This document shows, piece after piece, positions 33,834 through 44,464 of a DNA stretch of 64,000 bases; the first letter of the stretch is position 1, and each line of letters starts with the position of its first letter. A program made the translations under genes and the position numbers. The notes under the pieces were generated by a model. That model saw only the letters and a list, made by a program, of their open reading frames with translations. It had not been told where the DNA came from and did no database searches. The DNA comes from Mesomycoplasma dispar (GTDB taxonomy: Bacteria; Bacillota_I; Bacilli_A; Mycoplasmatales; Metamycoplasmataceae): positions 248,001 to 312,000 of the forward strand of contig NZ_CP007229.1 of the NCBI RefSeq assembly GCF_000941075.1. The letters run 5' to 3'.

Positions 33834-34137
33834 ATTTTATAGAAAAACCAAATGCTAAACATTGAAAAGGTGCACTTTTTATATGGAGATCCACACAGAT
33901 TTAATGTATAATGCGAAAAAAAGAACATAAGCATAGAGGCACAAGTTTAAAAATATATTTGTTCTTTTCATAACTAATGTTTTTTAGGGAAATCTATATC
34001 ATTATTTAAATATTAATCAGTTATAGGTTTAAAATCTAAAATTGCATTTAAAGTTTCGCCTACATATTTTCTATAGCATTTTTGCATTAGATTTTAAAAA
34101 AACTTTTTCTTTATAATTTCACCAATTTTTCCCTTTT
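33834..34137. other. Broken array end: leader, C6 stub and A2 fossil
   Basis: The gap holds a seventh-type leader ORF (33852-33911, MLNIEKVHFLYGDPHRFNV), a C start that stops after MEIHTDLMYNAKKRT, and, on the minus strand, an A2-like fossil at 33961-34078. The C-array thus ends abruptly at about 33920. Confidence 0.65.
33961..34078 (-). pseudogene. Fossil fragment of an A2-family gene
   Basis: Minus-strand reading gives ETLNAILDFKPITD-stop-YLNNDIDFPKKH, aligned with TLNTILGFSQITNGYLNDDGDF of A2. In-frame stops and diverged bases show it is an older remnant than the two main A2 copies. Confidence 0.55.
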
Positions 34138-35907
34138 TTAATCACAGTCATAAAGTTTCTTTTTATAAATTGCCCGAAAATCAAAGTCTTTAATTTTTTC
34201 CTCAATGACAGTCAATCAATTTTCAATTGTTTTATTCGAGTTATAAATTTCGTTAAATACATCGTTTTTAAGAATTAAATCTTGTTCTTTTAGCGAATAC
34301 AAACCCGATCTTTTTATAAACAAGTCAAAAGTTTTATATTCTTTTTTATATTTTTTTTCATATAAATTAATAGCTTTTGTTAGTTTTTCAAATTCTTGTT
34401 TTGAACCTTTAATTACATCTTTTCGTGTGTGATATTCGTTAGAATAAAGCCAAGAATCACCGTGCAAACCTGCAGGAAAGAGTTTTGGTTCGGTTCCTTC
34501 GCGTAAAAAAATGTCTTTTTCTAATTCATAAATCATATTTTTATAATAAATTCTTAATGATTCATATTTCCCTAAATAAACTAGATCATAAAATGGTGTG
34601 ATACCGATTCAATAAAAAATATTTTCACCATCATGGTATAAAAAAATAAAATTGTGCAAAGCCAGTTGCGGAACTCACAATGTATCGCCAGTGACACAGT
34701 GTGAATACTGATTATTTAGTCAAAAAGTTGGTTTTTTTGAATCAATTTGTTCAATTATTTCCTGATGAATTCCATATTCTGAACCACCAAAGTAGAAAAT
34801 TTCAAACTTTTCCTTGTTTAGCATAACTCAACTTGGAACAATTAATCAATCAGGGTTTGCTAAATATTCATCAATTAAAGTATGTTCAGGACCAAAAAAC
34901 ATCTGTAAAAGATAGAAAAATTCTAACTTATTTGTTCATAAATTTAGATCATTAAAATATTCAATTCCTTTTTTACCAAAAAGTTCATAGCAATGCTGCT
35001 TGTATTCTTGACCGAATTTATCAAGCCAGCTTAAGATATATTTCTCGCGATTTTCAATGTTTAGATTAACTTTTTTGATGTTGTATTTTGCAAATTTTTG
35101 CAAAATAATTTCATAAATTTCTAATGTTCTTACATTATAAGCCAATTTATACTTGTTTTTTAGTCCAGTTTTTCTTATTTTTTCAAGTTGTTTTTCAACT
35201 TTTTCACCTAAATATGACTTGTTTTTTTCGAAAAATTTACTATTATATTGATAGCGATTTGTTAAAAAATCAAAAATTTTTTCTTGATGATTTTCGATAT
35301 TTTTCGGTTTTGCAAACGGAATTAGTTCTTCAATTTCCTTAATTATTAAGTCTTCGACTTCTTTTCTTTTTTCAAGTGAAGAAAATCCGTGCGTTAAATC
35401 TTTAGGGAAAGCAATTGAATATTGGCATTTTGCTGGATTTTCAAAGTCTTCAAGGGCGATAACAACTTTTGACCAACCTTGTCAATTTTCTTGAATATTA
35501 GTTATTTTTTTTGAAAAAATATCGTTAAAATCTACATCTTTTGATCAATTAGCATCAATAAATTTTTTAATTTTTTCTTCGTAAAAACTATATTTTTCAA
35601 GCGATTTTACAATAAAAGTTGCATTTCTTATCTCATCTAGATAAAGATGGTAAATATTGTCATCCTTTTTATATTGTAAAGCGATTAGATCCTCGATTGC
35701 ATTGTTGTAATAATCGTCTAATCTACCCACAAATTGCACCATATCAATAAACGGAACTGCTTGTGGTTCTTTCCGCTTTAAAATTTCTTTTAAACTCTCA
35801 TCTGAATAAGAAACATCAGAATCTATATTTCTAGTTGAGACAAATTTGGACTTATTTATGAAAATGTAAGCAGAATTTTCTAGTTTTTCATTAATTTTTT
35901 CCAACAA
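34138..35907 (-). CDS. A1': second copy of A1
   Basis: About 589 residues. Nearly identical to A1 from about residue 90 to the end (ends KKLYDCD, A1 KKLYGYD), plus a small Lys insertion (YEKKYKKEYKTF against YKKEYKTF). Residues ~15-90 differ strongly (RNIDSDVSYSDESLKEILKRKEPQAVPF against the A1 sequence). No ATG is available; TTG at 35907 follows GGAGG at normal spacing. It overlaps the end of A2' by 17 bases. Function unknown. Confidence 0.72.
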
Positions 35908-37258
35908 TTTTTCCTCCAATTATTAAAGGTCTTTCATACAAAAAATGAGTTTTTTCATATGATTTCCTGAGATTTAATTTTGTTTGTCTATTATCAGGAT
36001 AATGATTGAAATTCATAGCTTTTCTTTGAACATGAAAGTAATTGAACATTATCGTTTTTTTAACATTGTTGTTGTCTCTAACTTTTGGCTTACCATTTAC
36101 TAACTCGATCTCACTATCTTTAATATCAATTACGTCATCTAATAAACTATTCTCACCTACATATCATTTTTCCTTATCAAAATCACCATCATCATTTAAA
36201 TAACCGTTAGTTATTTGACTAAAACCCAAAATTGTATTTAAAGTTGTAGCTGTTGCAGTTGCCAATTCAAACATTTGGTCGCGACTTTGAGAGTAAAAAT
36301 CAACATATTTTCCAAATTTTTCAGGTAGAGATTTGTTAAGCGAAGAATAAACACCAAGATCTGTTATTTTTGACAGAAAAATATCTGCAAACAATCTATA
36401 ATTGACAGCAAAGATTCACGCAAGATAAAAATTAATTTCTTGACTACTTATAATAACAGACCCTGTCAAATCTGAAAGATATGCAAGATGGATTCCATCA
36501 AATTTTTTAAGTTGTTCTTCATCTGAAACAACTAAAAGTGATCGTCTTTGCGGCAGCAATTGCTTCGTCTTTTTTGATTGGTTTATCTTTTTTAAACACA
36601 TCATCAGCTTCAATTTTTTCAATATAACCAACAGATTGCCCTCAACTACCTAGACCACCAAAAACATTATCAGCAGGTATTGAATCGGCAATACTTTTTC
36701 CAACTTCATGTAAAGCATAGGTTCCTGTGGCCGCAATAATTGCCCCACCAATTGCTCAAACAATCGCTGGAATCGCAAAAAAGAAAGTTTTTTCAATTTT
36801 TTTATATTTAACTAAAGCATCAAAATCAAGATCATAACCACGAAAAACAAGGTGTGGAGTCTTGTTTTTTAAGTAGATTTTTCCTATTTCATTAAAAATT
36901 TTTAATTCTTTACTATTAACTAAAACTTCACCATTTGGTTTAACTATCAAATTAAAATATTGATCATTATTGATTTTTAAATTAGTAGAAGTTTGTTGAA
37001 TTAGACTAAAAGATTTTTTTAATTTAGATTCAATTATTAAGTTTTGGCCATCTTCTTGGACACTTTTTAGTTCTAGAAAATCACTAAAATTAGCGATTTT
37101 CTTATTATAATTTTCATCAAAATCGCGATTTAAAACATTAAAATTTTGTTTTAAAATTGTTTTCTGTTGGTAAGTTAAGGGGATTATAGTTGATAAACTA
37201 AGTGCGCTAAAAGAAAAAAATTAGCTATATATTTAAGGATTTTGATTTTCCTTTTCAT
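35891..37258 (-). pseudogene. A2': B-like membrane protein gene with two frameshifts (copy 2)
   Basis: Against copy 1 there is a one-base deletion near 37212 (AAAGAAAAAAATT instead of AAAGCAAAAAAATT), which destroys the frame 15 codons after the ATG, and a two-base deletion near 36530 where copy 1 has an in-frame TAA. Without these the product would match A2: two membrane segments, then GIHLAYLSDLTGSVIISSQEI. The C-terminal part after GYLNDDGDF differs from copy 1 (WYVGENSLLDDVIDI...) and ends HFLYERPLIIGGKIVGKN. Confidence 0.8.
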
Positions 37259-37376
37259 TATTCACCTAAAAACTAATATTTTTTGTTTTAATTAGATCAA
37301 AAATCACTTTTATCACAACAAATATTAGAGTTAATTTTACAACAATAAAACAAAAATTTTAAAAATTTTATAAAAA

Positions 37377-38042
37377 CTAATTCGAATTTAGGAATTCTTT
37401 TATTTGATTTGAAGGAATGAAAAACGAGATACCTTGGACTGGTTTTTCGTTTACAAGTCGTGATGTCATTATTCCGATAACTTTATTTTTACTATTTAAA
37501 ACAGGGCCGCCACTATTCCCTGGTTCGATTGTTATATTACTTCGAACAAAAATACCTTCATTTTCTAACTTATTAGTGCCCGAAACAATTCCTTTGTTAA
37601 TTGTAAGACCAAGATTATGCGGGTTTCCGATTGTAAAAATTTCTTCACCGTAGTTAAAATTTGTTTCTAATTCAAGATTTTTAGATTTTGACTTTAATTC
37701 CAAACTTAATATGTCATATTTTTTTGAAATATTAATAATTTTAGATTTAGTATAATCTTTTTCGTTTGCAAAACGGTAAAAAATATCGGTTTTATCGGCA
37801 TCATCAAGAATGTGCTTGTTTGTGATGATCATATTATCCAAAACAAAACCAGTTGCATAAAAGTTTTGTTCATTTTTTTTAATTTTAATTTCAACAATTG
37901 AATTTAAAAGATTATCCAAGTTAATTTTATAACTTAAATTAACTTTTTGATTTGCTAGCAAGGTAATGTTTGCAACTAATAATCCAAAATTTATGCTTAA
38001 AAACAAACCTATCAAACTATATTTTTTGTTCAATTTTTTCAT
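37377..38042 (-). CDS. P': exported trypsin-like serine protease (copy 2)
   Basis: 221 residues, identical in amino-acid sequence to P at 20931-21596 with the same triad H77, D110, S177 and signal/anchor. Here its divergent partner B' still has its own promoter. Identity of both copies while A2 decays suggests either recent duplication or conversion plus selection on P. Confidence 0.88.
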   Translation of the reverse strand: MKKLNKKYSLIGLFLSINFGLLVANITLLANQKVNLSYKINLDNLLNSIVEIKIKKNEQNFYATGFVLDNMIITNKHILDDADKTDIFYRFANEKDYTKSKIINISKKYDILSLELKSKSKNLELETNFNYGEEIFTIGNPHNLGLTINKGIVSGTNKLENEGIFVRSNITIEPGNSGGPVLNSKNKVIGIMTSRLVNEKPVQGISFFIPSNQIKEFLNSN

Positions 38043-38235
38043 TTTTCATTTAAAACTTTCACAAAAGACAGAAAAAAATTTTTATGTTCAAAGTTGAATC
38101 TAAGGTTAGTTAAAATTTTTCTATTTTAGATAAATTTTAAATTTTTTTCAAAAATACAACATTTTTAACATATTTTTGAAAAAAATTTATTATATGCTAA
38201 AATTTTAAAAACAATGCTTCATTAACTGTTAAAAT

Positions 38236-38241
38236 TATAAT
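38236..38241 (+). promoter_or_regulatory. -10 box of B' (intact promoter)
   Basis: TATAAT 27 bases before the B' ATG, followed by AAAAGGAAATTTA as ribosome-binding site. The equivalent box at 21790 in copy 1 is cut off from B by the IS. Confidence 0.5.
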
Positions 38242-38267
38242 TATTTATTAAAAAAAAAGGAAATTTA

Positions 38268-39707
38268 ATGAAGAAACGACTGAAATTTTTTAAATTTATT
38301 GTAAATATTATCGCATTTTCTTCAATAACTGTAAGTGTTTTTGCACCACTTTGGCACTTTCAAAATACAAAAAATCATTCAGATTTTAAAGTACAAACTC
38401 GTGATTTAAACATACCAAATTCAAAAAAACTTGTAAATTTCAAAGATTTAGTGCAAATTACTTCAACTACAAACGAACAAAATTCATTAATTATTAACGC
38501 CAATATTGAAAAAAACAGAATACAAATAAACAAGACAAGCACTAAATCTGATGTTCCTAATTTTGATGATATAAAAATCAAAATTAATCAAAATGGCGAT
38601 GTAATTTTGAATAGTCTTTCGCTTGAAATTGTTAACAAAAAAGCTATTCTGTATTTTGAAGATGAAAAACCAAAACTAAAATTTGAAAATCATATTGTTG
38701 ATTTTGAAGAATTACTAAAACCAACTCGAGTTGAAAAAACCTTATTTTTCTTACTACCTTTTATTCCATTTATTGCAAAAGCTGTAGCGGCTGTAGTTGC
38801 AACAGTTGCCGTTACAACAGTAGCAGTTAAAATGCCAGATATCGTTAGTGATATTGGTAGATGAATTGATAGCGGCACTAGAAGCCGCTATGAGTCAAAT
38901 AATAGCGAAATCATTTCAAAAACTGAGAGTTCAATTGTTGTTGATTTAGATAGCCTACCAAGAGAAGAAGGTGAATCTAAAATTAGGACAAAAGAAAAAA
39001 CAGAATCAAAAGCAAAAGCAAAAACAAAAGCAAAAGCAAATGTTATAACACTTTCTATTGTAAAAGACAAGAAAAGTTTACAGAAATACAAAGGAATCCA
39101 TCTTGCTTGATTTTTTAATTTTCATGACAAAGATCTAACACCCCATTTTGTTATTAGTGAACAAGAAATATCAGAAACTCAAGCTTGGGCATTGGCAGTT
39201 GGAAGCTTACTAGCCCAGTCAAAATTAACTCAAATTGTTATTGATAATTTGCTCCCTAGTTCAATAAAAAATAATGTTGGTAAAAATAAGGATGATCGTA
39301 AAAATATGAATTTAAAACTAAATTCCCCTGTAGATTTTTATTCAAATAATCGATTAGTTATGCGAGCTTTAGCCGAAAAAACAAGAGATACAGCAAATTT
39401 TATTTTAGGGAAAAGTAGTTGAATATCAGATGACAATAATTTAAATAAAAATCACCATTTTTCTAAAAGTCATTTTGTTGTTGGAAATGGTCTAGCAAGA
39501 GATCCAATTGATTGAACTAAGCCTGAAAATGTATTTATTATTCCTAATCGTAAGTCTAAACCAAATAAAGAATACCAAAATGTCTTTTTTCCTAGTTTTC
39601 ACGTAAGAAGATTAATATTTAAAGATAATTGAGTAGATAGAGATAAAATGCTAAATGTTGAAAAGGTGCACTTTTTATATGGAGATCCACACAGATTTAA
39701 TGTATAA
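38268..39707 (+). CDS. B': two-membrane-segment island protein (copy 2, intact promoter)
   Basis: 479 residues, almost the same as B. Differences: a few substitutions (G84R, F122V, a G/E in EDGK, F/L in KTFFF, several after residue 380) and two extra codons in the Lys/Ala repeat (KAKAKTKAKAN against KTKTKAKAN). Two membrane segments at about 7-28 and 158-187. The last 29 bases overlap C1'. Unlike copy 1 it keeps its native promoter and ribosome-binding site. Confidence 0.78.
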
Positions 39708-41463
39708 TGCAAAAAAAAGACTATTAATAGAACTAAAATATCTAGAAATTGATATTAAAAGTTTTTGTTCAACCCTAAGAATACTTCCTCATCACGAAGG
39801 TTTTTTTGAATGCGCTGATTTATTTTGAAGAATACCTAATTTTTTATGAACTTATATTATGGATCTTTACAATGATGTTATCAATCCAATTGAGATAATT
39901 ATCGGGATAAATTATAAGCAGGAAGATTATGTCTATAATTTAAGATTAGAAGATATTCCAAAAACTGTGTTTTTTTCAAAAGAACTTAAAAACTTTCATT
40001 TTTATGATGATATTAAATGTTTAATCGATGATTGGGAAAACGAAGAATATTGCTTGAAAAATGAAAATCAGAACAAGATAATCACCCCTCAGGTTTATTT
40101 TTCAGAAACTATCGATGATTCAAAAGATGACAGAATGGTAGTTGTTGCTTTTGAAAACTTTAACGATCTTGAAAAATGTGAATTTTCAATTTCTTATCCA
40201 ACTATTTTTCGGCAAATGTTTAAATCAAAAGATAAACTAAAAGAAATTGAAAATTTAATAATCAAAGAAATTCAGGAAAGTGTTCCATATGCAAAACCAA
40301 AAAATTTAGAAAATTATCAAGAAAAAATCTTTGATTTTTTATCAAAAAGATATGAATATAATTCAGAATTTGTAGATGTAAATAAGGAATATCTCGGAAA
40401 AAATTTAGAAAATATCTACAATTTGTTGTTAAAAGAGAATTATTACTTTGGAAAAGAATCACAAATACATCCAATTAAAAACGTTTTCACTTTTGAAAGT
40501 TATCATAATTTACTTGAAAAATTTAAAAAATACGGAATTAAAAAACTTGATTTAAACATTGAAAATAGAGATAAATTTATTCTTAGTTGATTTGATAAAT
40601 TTGGCGCTGAATACCGGAAGTATTGCACTCAACTTTTTGGCAAAGAAGGTCAGTTTTATTATGATAATTTAAATAAATGAACAAATAAAATTGAATTTAT
40701 TTACTTATTGCAAATATTATTTGGTCCTAGATATGAAGTTGATCTTGAATATCTTATTGATCCTGATTATTTTATTTTGGAAAGTTGGGCGAAATTAAAA
40801 CTTGAAAATTTCCAAATTTTTTACTTTGGCGGTGAAGAATATGGGCTTTTTGATGAAATAATTTCAAAATTTGATTCAAAAAAACCTGTTTTTTGGTTTA
40901 AACCATATTATCACTTTGCTTATAGAACCGATGTTGGTTGGCTTTCCCCAATTGCATTAAAAAATTTTATTTTATTGTATGTTGGAGAGGAAAAAATTTA
41001 TTATTGATTTTGCCATTCAAATTTATATGATGATATCTATCAAGGGAAGTATAAAATTTTAAAATATTATTTTAAAGAAAAATTAGTCAAACTAGAAAGA
41101 GAAATTTTTCTACGTGATGGTAAAGACCCACAGTTCTTTTTTAATTTGCCTAAAAAATATTATCTAACTAAAAATTTAATTGAATCATCTATCGGTGAAT
41201 TGTTTTTATTTCGAGATGCAGTAGAAAAATTTTTAGAACTACAAGTTGATGAACATACGCATTTTTCGGATTTTATAAAGGATTCAAAAATTTATAATGA
41301 ACAAGAAAAAGCAATAATTTTAAGGGAAAACTTTGATTTTTCCGATGAGAATAGATATTTTAAAAAAATAAGAAATATCGACTTTCGCGGAAAATATAGC
41401 AAAAAAGCACAAGAGGATGAGAAAATGTTTGCTGAACTTTTTCCTGGTAAGAAACTATATTAA
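39679..41463 (+). CDS. C1': island paralog
   Basis: 594 residues. N-type of C3 (STLRILPHHEGFFECADLFW), centre CLIDDWENEEYCLKNENQNK and SKDDRMVVVAFENFND, C-terminal type KKIRNIDFRGKYSKKAQEDEKMF with KKLY end. It overlaps B'. Function unknown; family blocks as described for C1. Confidence 0.75.
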
Positions 41464-41481
41464 ATTTTATAGAAAAACCAA

Positions 41482-41541
41482 ATGCTAAATGTCGAAAAGG
41501 TGCACTTTTTATATGGAAATCCACACAGATTTAATGTCTAA
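41482..41541 (+). CDS. Leader mini-ORF before C2' (19 aa)
   Basis: MLNVEKVHFLYGNPHRFNV-stop; overlaps the C2' start by 29 bases. Confidence 0.4.
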   Translation: MLNVEKVHFLYGNPHRFNV

Positions 41542-43294
41542 TGTAAAAAAAAGATTATTAGAATTAAAATATCTAGAAATTGATATTAAAAGTTTTTGTT
41601 CAACAAGAAATATATTTTTACATTATGAAAGTTTTTTCGAATGCAATGATTTATTTCGAAGAATACCTAATTTTTTATGAACTTATATTATGGATTTTTG
41701 CAGTGGTGCTATCAATCCAATTGAAATAATTATCGGAATAAATTATAAGCAGGAAGATTATGTCTATAATTTAAGATTAGAAGATATTCCAAAAACTGTG
41801 TTTTTTTCAAAAGAACTTAAAAACTTTCATTTTTATGATGATATTAAATGTTTAATTATTAATTGGGAAAACGAAGAATATTGTTTGAAAAATAAAAATC
41901 AAAATGAGATAAACACCCCTCAGGTTTATTTTTCAGAAACTATCGATGATTCAAAAGGTAGCGAAATGGTAGTTGTTGCTTTTGAAAACTTTGATGATCT
42001 TGAAAAATGTGAGTTTTCAGTTTCTTATCCAGTTATTTTTCGGCAAATGTTTAAATCAAAAGATAAACTAAAAGAAATTGAAAATTTAATAATCAAAGAA
42101 ATTCAGGAAAGTGTTCCATATGCAAAACCGAAAAATTTAGAAAATTATCAAGAAAAAATCTTTGATTTTTTATCAAAAAGATATGAATATAATTCAGAAT
42201 TTGTAGATGTAAATAAGGAATATCTCGGAAAAAATTTAGAAAATATCTACAATAAGTTGCTAAAAAAGAACTACCATTTTGGAAAAGAATCGCAAATACA
42301 TCCAATTAAAAACGTTTTCACTTTTGAAAGTTATCATAATTTACTTGAAAAATTTAAAAAATACGGAATTAAAAAACTTGATTTAAACATTGAAAATAGA
42401 GATAAATTTATTCTTAGTTGATTTGATAAATTTGGTGCTGAATATCGGAAGTATTGCACTCAACTTTTTGGTAAAGAAGGTCAGTTTTATTATGATAATT
42501 TAAATAAATGAACAAATAAAATTGAATTTATTTACTTATTGCAAATATTATTTGGTCCTAGATATGAAGTTGATCTTGAAAATCTTATTGATCCTGATTA
42601 TTTTATTTTGGAAAGTTGGGCGAAATTAAAACTTGAAAATTTCCAAATTTTCTATTTTGGCGGTGAAGAATATGGGCTTTTTGATGAAATAATTTCAAAA
42701 TTTGATTCAAAAAAACCTGTTTTTTGGTTTAAACCATATTATCACTTTGCTTATAGAACCGATGTTGGTTGACTTTCCCCAATTGCATTAAAAAATTTCA
42801 TTTTATTGTATGTTGGAGAGGAAAAAATTTATTATTGATTTTGCCATTCAAATTTATATGATGATATCTATCAAGGGAAGTATAAAATTTTAAAATATTA
42901 TTTTAAAGAAAAATTAGTCAAACTAGAAAGAGAAATTTTTCTACGTGATGGTAAAGACCCACAGTTCTTTTTTGATTTGCCTAAAAAATATTATCTAACT
43001 AAAAATTTAATTGAATCATCTATCGGTGAATTGTTTTTATTTCGAGATGCAGTAGAAAAATTTTTAGAACTACAAGTTGATGAACATACGCATTTTTCGG
43101 ATTTTATAAAGGATTCAAAAATTTATAATGAACAAGAAAAAGCAATAATTTTAAAGGAAAACTTTGATTTTTCCGATGAGAATAAATATTTTAAAAAAAT
43201 GGCAAAAATAGACTTTCGCGGAAAATATAGCAAAAAAGCACAAGAGGATGAGAAAATGTTTGCTGAACTTTTTCCTGGTAAGAAACTATATTAA
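41513..43294 (+). CDS. C2': island paralog
   Basis: 593 residues. A mosaic: N-terminus and SVSYPVIF centre like C1, INTPQ like C2/C4, EHTHFSDF like C1', and the KYSKKAQEDEKMFAELFPGKKLY end. Function unknown. Confidence 0.75.
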
Positions 43295-43312
43295 ATTTTA
43301 TAGAAAAACCAA

Positions 43313-43435
43313 ATGCTAAAAATTGAAAAGGTGCACTTTTTATATGGAGATCCACACAGATTTAATGTATAATGCAAAAAAAAGACTATTAATAGAACTA
43401 AAATATCTAGAAATTGATATTAAAAGTTTTGTTCA
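43313..43435 (+). pseudogene. Leader ORF and truncated C3' start
   Basis: MLKIEKVHFLYGDPHRFNV leader (43313-43372), then the C start (ATG at 43344) continues normally through ELKYLEIDIKSF and is cut at the junction AAAAGTTTTGTTCA, after which protease sequence follows in antisense. Confidence 0.75.
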
Positions 43436-43607
43436 TTTTTTTTAATTTTAACCTCGACAATTGATCTTAAAAAATATTATCTAAGCCGATTTTGTAATTT
43501 GAATTGATTTTTTGATCTGTTAGTAGAATAACATTTGCGAGTAATAATCCAAAATTTATACTTAAAAATAGACCAATAAAACTATATTTTTTGTTACATT
43601 TCTTCAT
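43422..43607 (-). pseudogene. N-terminal remnant of a third protease P gene
   Basis: Minus-strand ATG at 43607: MKKCNKKYSFIGLFLSINFG..., the P signal/anchor with ~20% substitutions, then a frameshift near GLDNIF and SIVEVKIKKNEQNF in another frame. It stops at the recombination junction. It shows an older third copy of the module stood here. Confidence 0.8.
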
Positions 43608-43706
43608 TTTTTAAACTTTTATTATGAATACAAAACCATTTTTCAAAATTTTTAATCTTAAATGTCATTTTAATAATAATAAACAAAATTTAATTTTTTG
43701 AATTTT

Positions 43707-44390
43707 CTAATCTTTTATACATTTGGACAAAAGAAAAATTGCTGCTGTTTCTGAACGTAAAATTCGCTTTCCAAGCGAAACACTTTGAAAGTTAGATTTT
43801 TTTGCTAATTCAATTTCGGTTTCTTCAAAACCACCTTCAGGACCGACCATTATGATTGTTTTTTGGTCTGTTTCAGGAAAATTAGTATTACTTTTCTCGT
43901 TTTCAAAAGCAATTAATTTTACCGGAAAATTTTCAGATTTTTGTAAAACATCCCTATAATTCATAGGTAAATTTATTTTTGGAACTAAATTTCGAAAACT
44001 CTGTTGAGCGCTATGAAGGCAAATTTGTTCCCACCTTTTTAATTTTTTTGTTAAATCACCGTTCAATTTTTGACTAACATTTTTACTATAAAAGGGTCAA
44101 ATTTCATTAACACCAATTTCGACTGCTTTTTGAATTGCAAATTCAAAAGCTTTTGTTTTTATCACGGCAATTGCTAAAACAACTTGGTTTTTTGGTTCAT
44201 TGCTACCGTCAATTTTAACGATAATTTCGGCTTTATTTGAATTTTTAACCAATTTTACAAGATAAAATTGACCTTGATAGACACAAATGAAATTTTCATT
44301 TTTAATTCTTACTGTTTTAATATGATTTAGAGTTAAATCATCAAGTATGAAAAAATTTTCTTGTTTTTCATTAACAAAAAAGCGGAACAT
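43707..44390 (-). CDS. rsmE: 16S rRNA (uracil-1498 N3)-methyltransferase
   Basis: 227 residues. N-terminal PUA-like domain (FRFFVNEKQENFFILDDLTLNHIKTVRIKNEN) and a C-terminal SPOUT knot with MVGPEGGFEETEIELAKK and SLGKRILRSETAAI, the two diagnostic RsmE motifs. Methylates a uridine in the ribosomal decoding region. Start at the ATG 44390 rather than the TTG two codons earlier. First chromosomal gene to the right of the island, divergent from alaS. Confidence 0.92.
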
Positions 44391-44464
44391 AAACAAAATT
44401 TTAATACAAAATTTAATAATTATTTAAAAATTAGTTTAAAATTGTTAAAATGAGGAAAAAAAAT

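Larger units (their letters stand above)
24614..33920. repeat. Tandem array of C genes (five units plus a stub)
   Basis: Units of about 1.84 kb in head-to-tail order, starting with the last 60 bases of B and repeated five times, then a sixth start that ends after 16 codons. C1/C3 and C2/C4 pair up, giving a higher-order period near 3.68 kb. Confidence 0.9.
34142..39675. repeat. Large direct repeat, copy 2 (A1'-A2'-P'-B' block)
   Basis: Same order and orientation as 17196-24640, without the MITE and without the IS, so it provides the empty-site reference for both insertions. Confidence 0.9.
39657..43435. repeat. Second tandem array of C genes (two units plus a stub)
   Basis: Two full C units and the first ~115 bases of a third, which joins directly to a remnant of protease P at 43422-43435. 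Confidence 0.9.

Noticed and set aside
24614-33920. CRISPR-like or phage tandem repeat
   Set aside because: The repeat unit is a whole 1.84-kb gene, with no short regular repeats or spacers and no Cas or phage genes.
17192-43607. Integrative conjugative element
   Set aside because: No TraE/TraG-type ATPases, relaxase or ICE-type genes; only the IS, the MITE and the P/A/B/C families are present.
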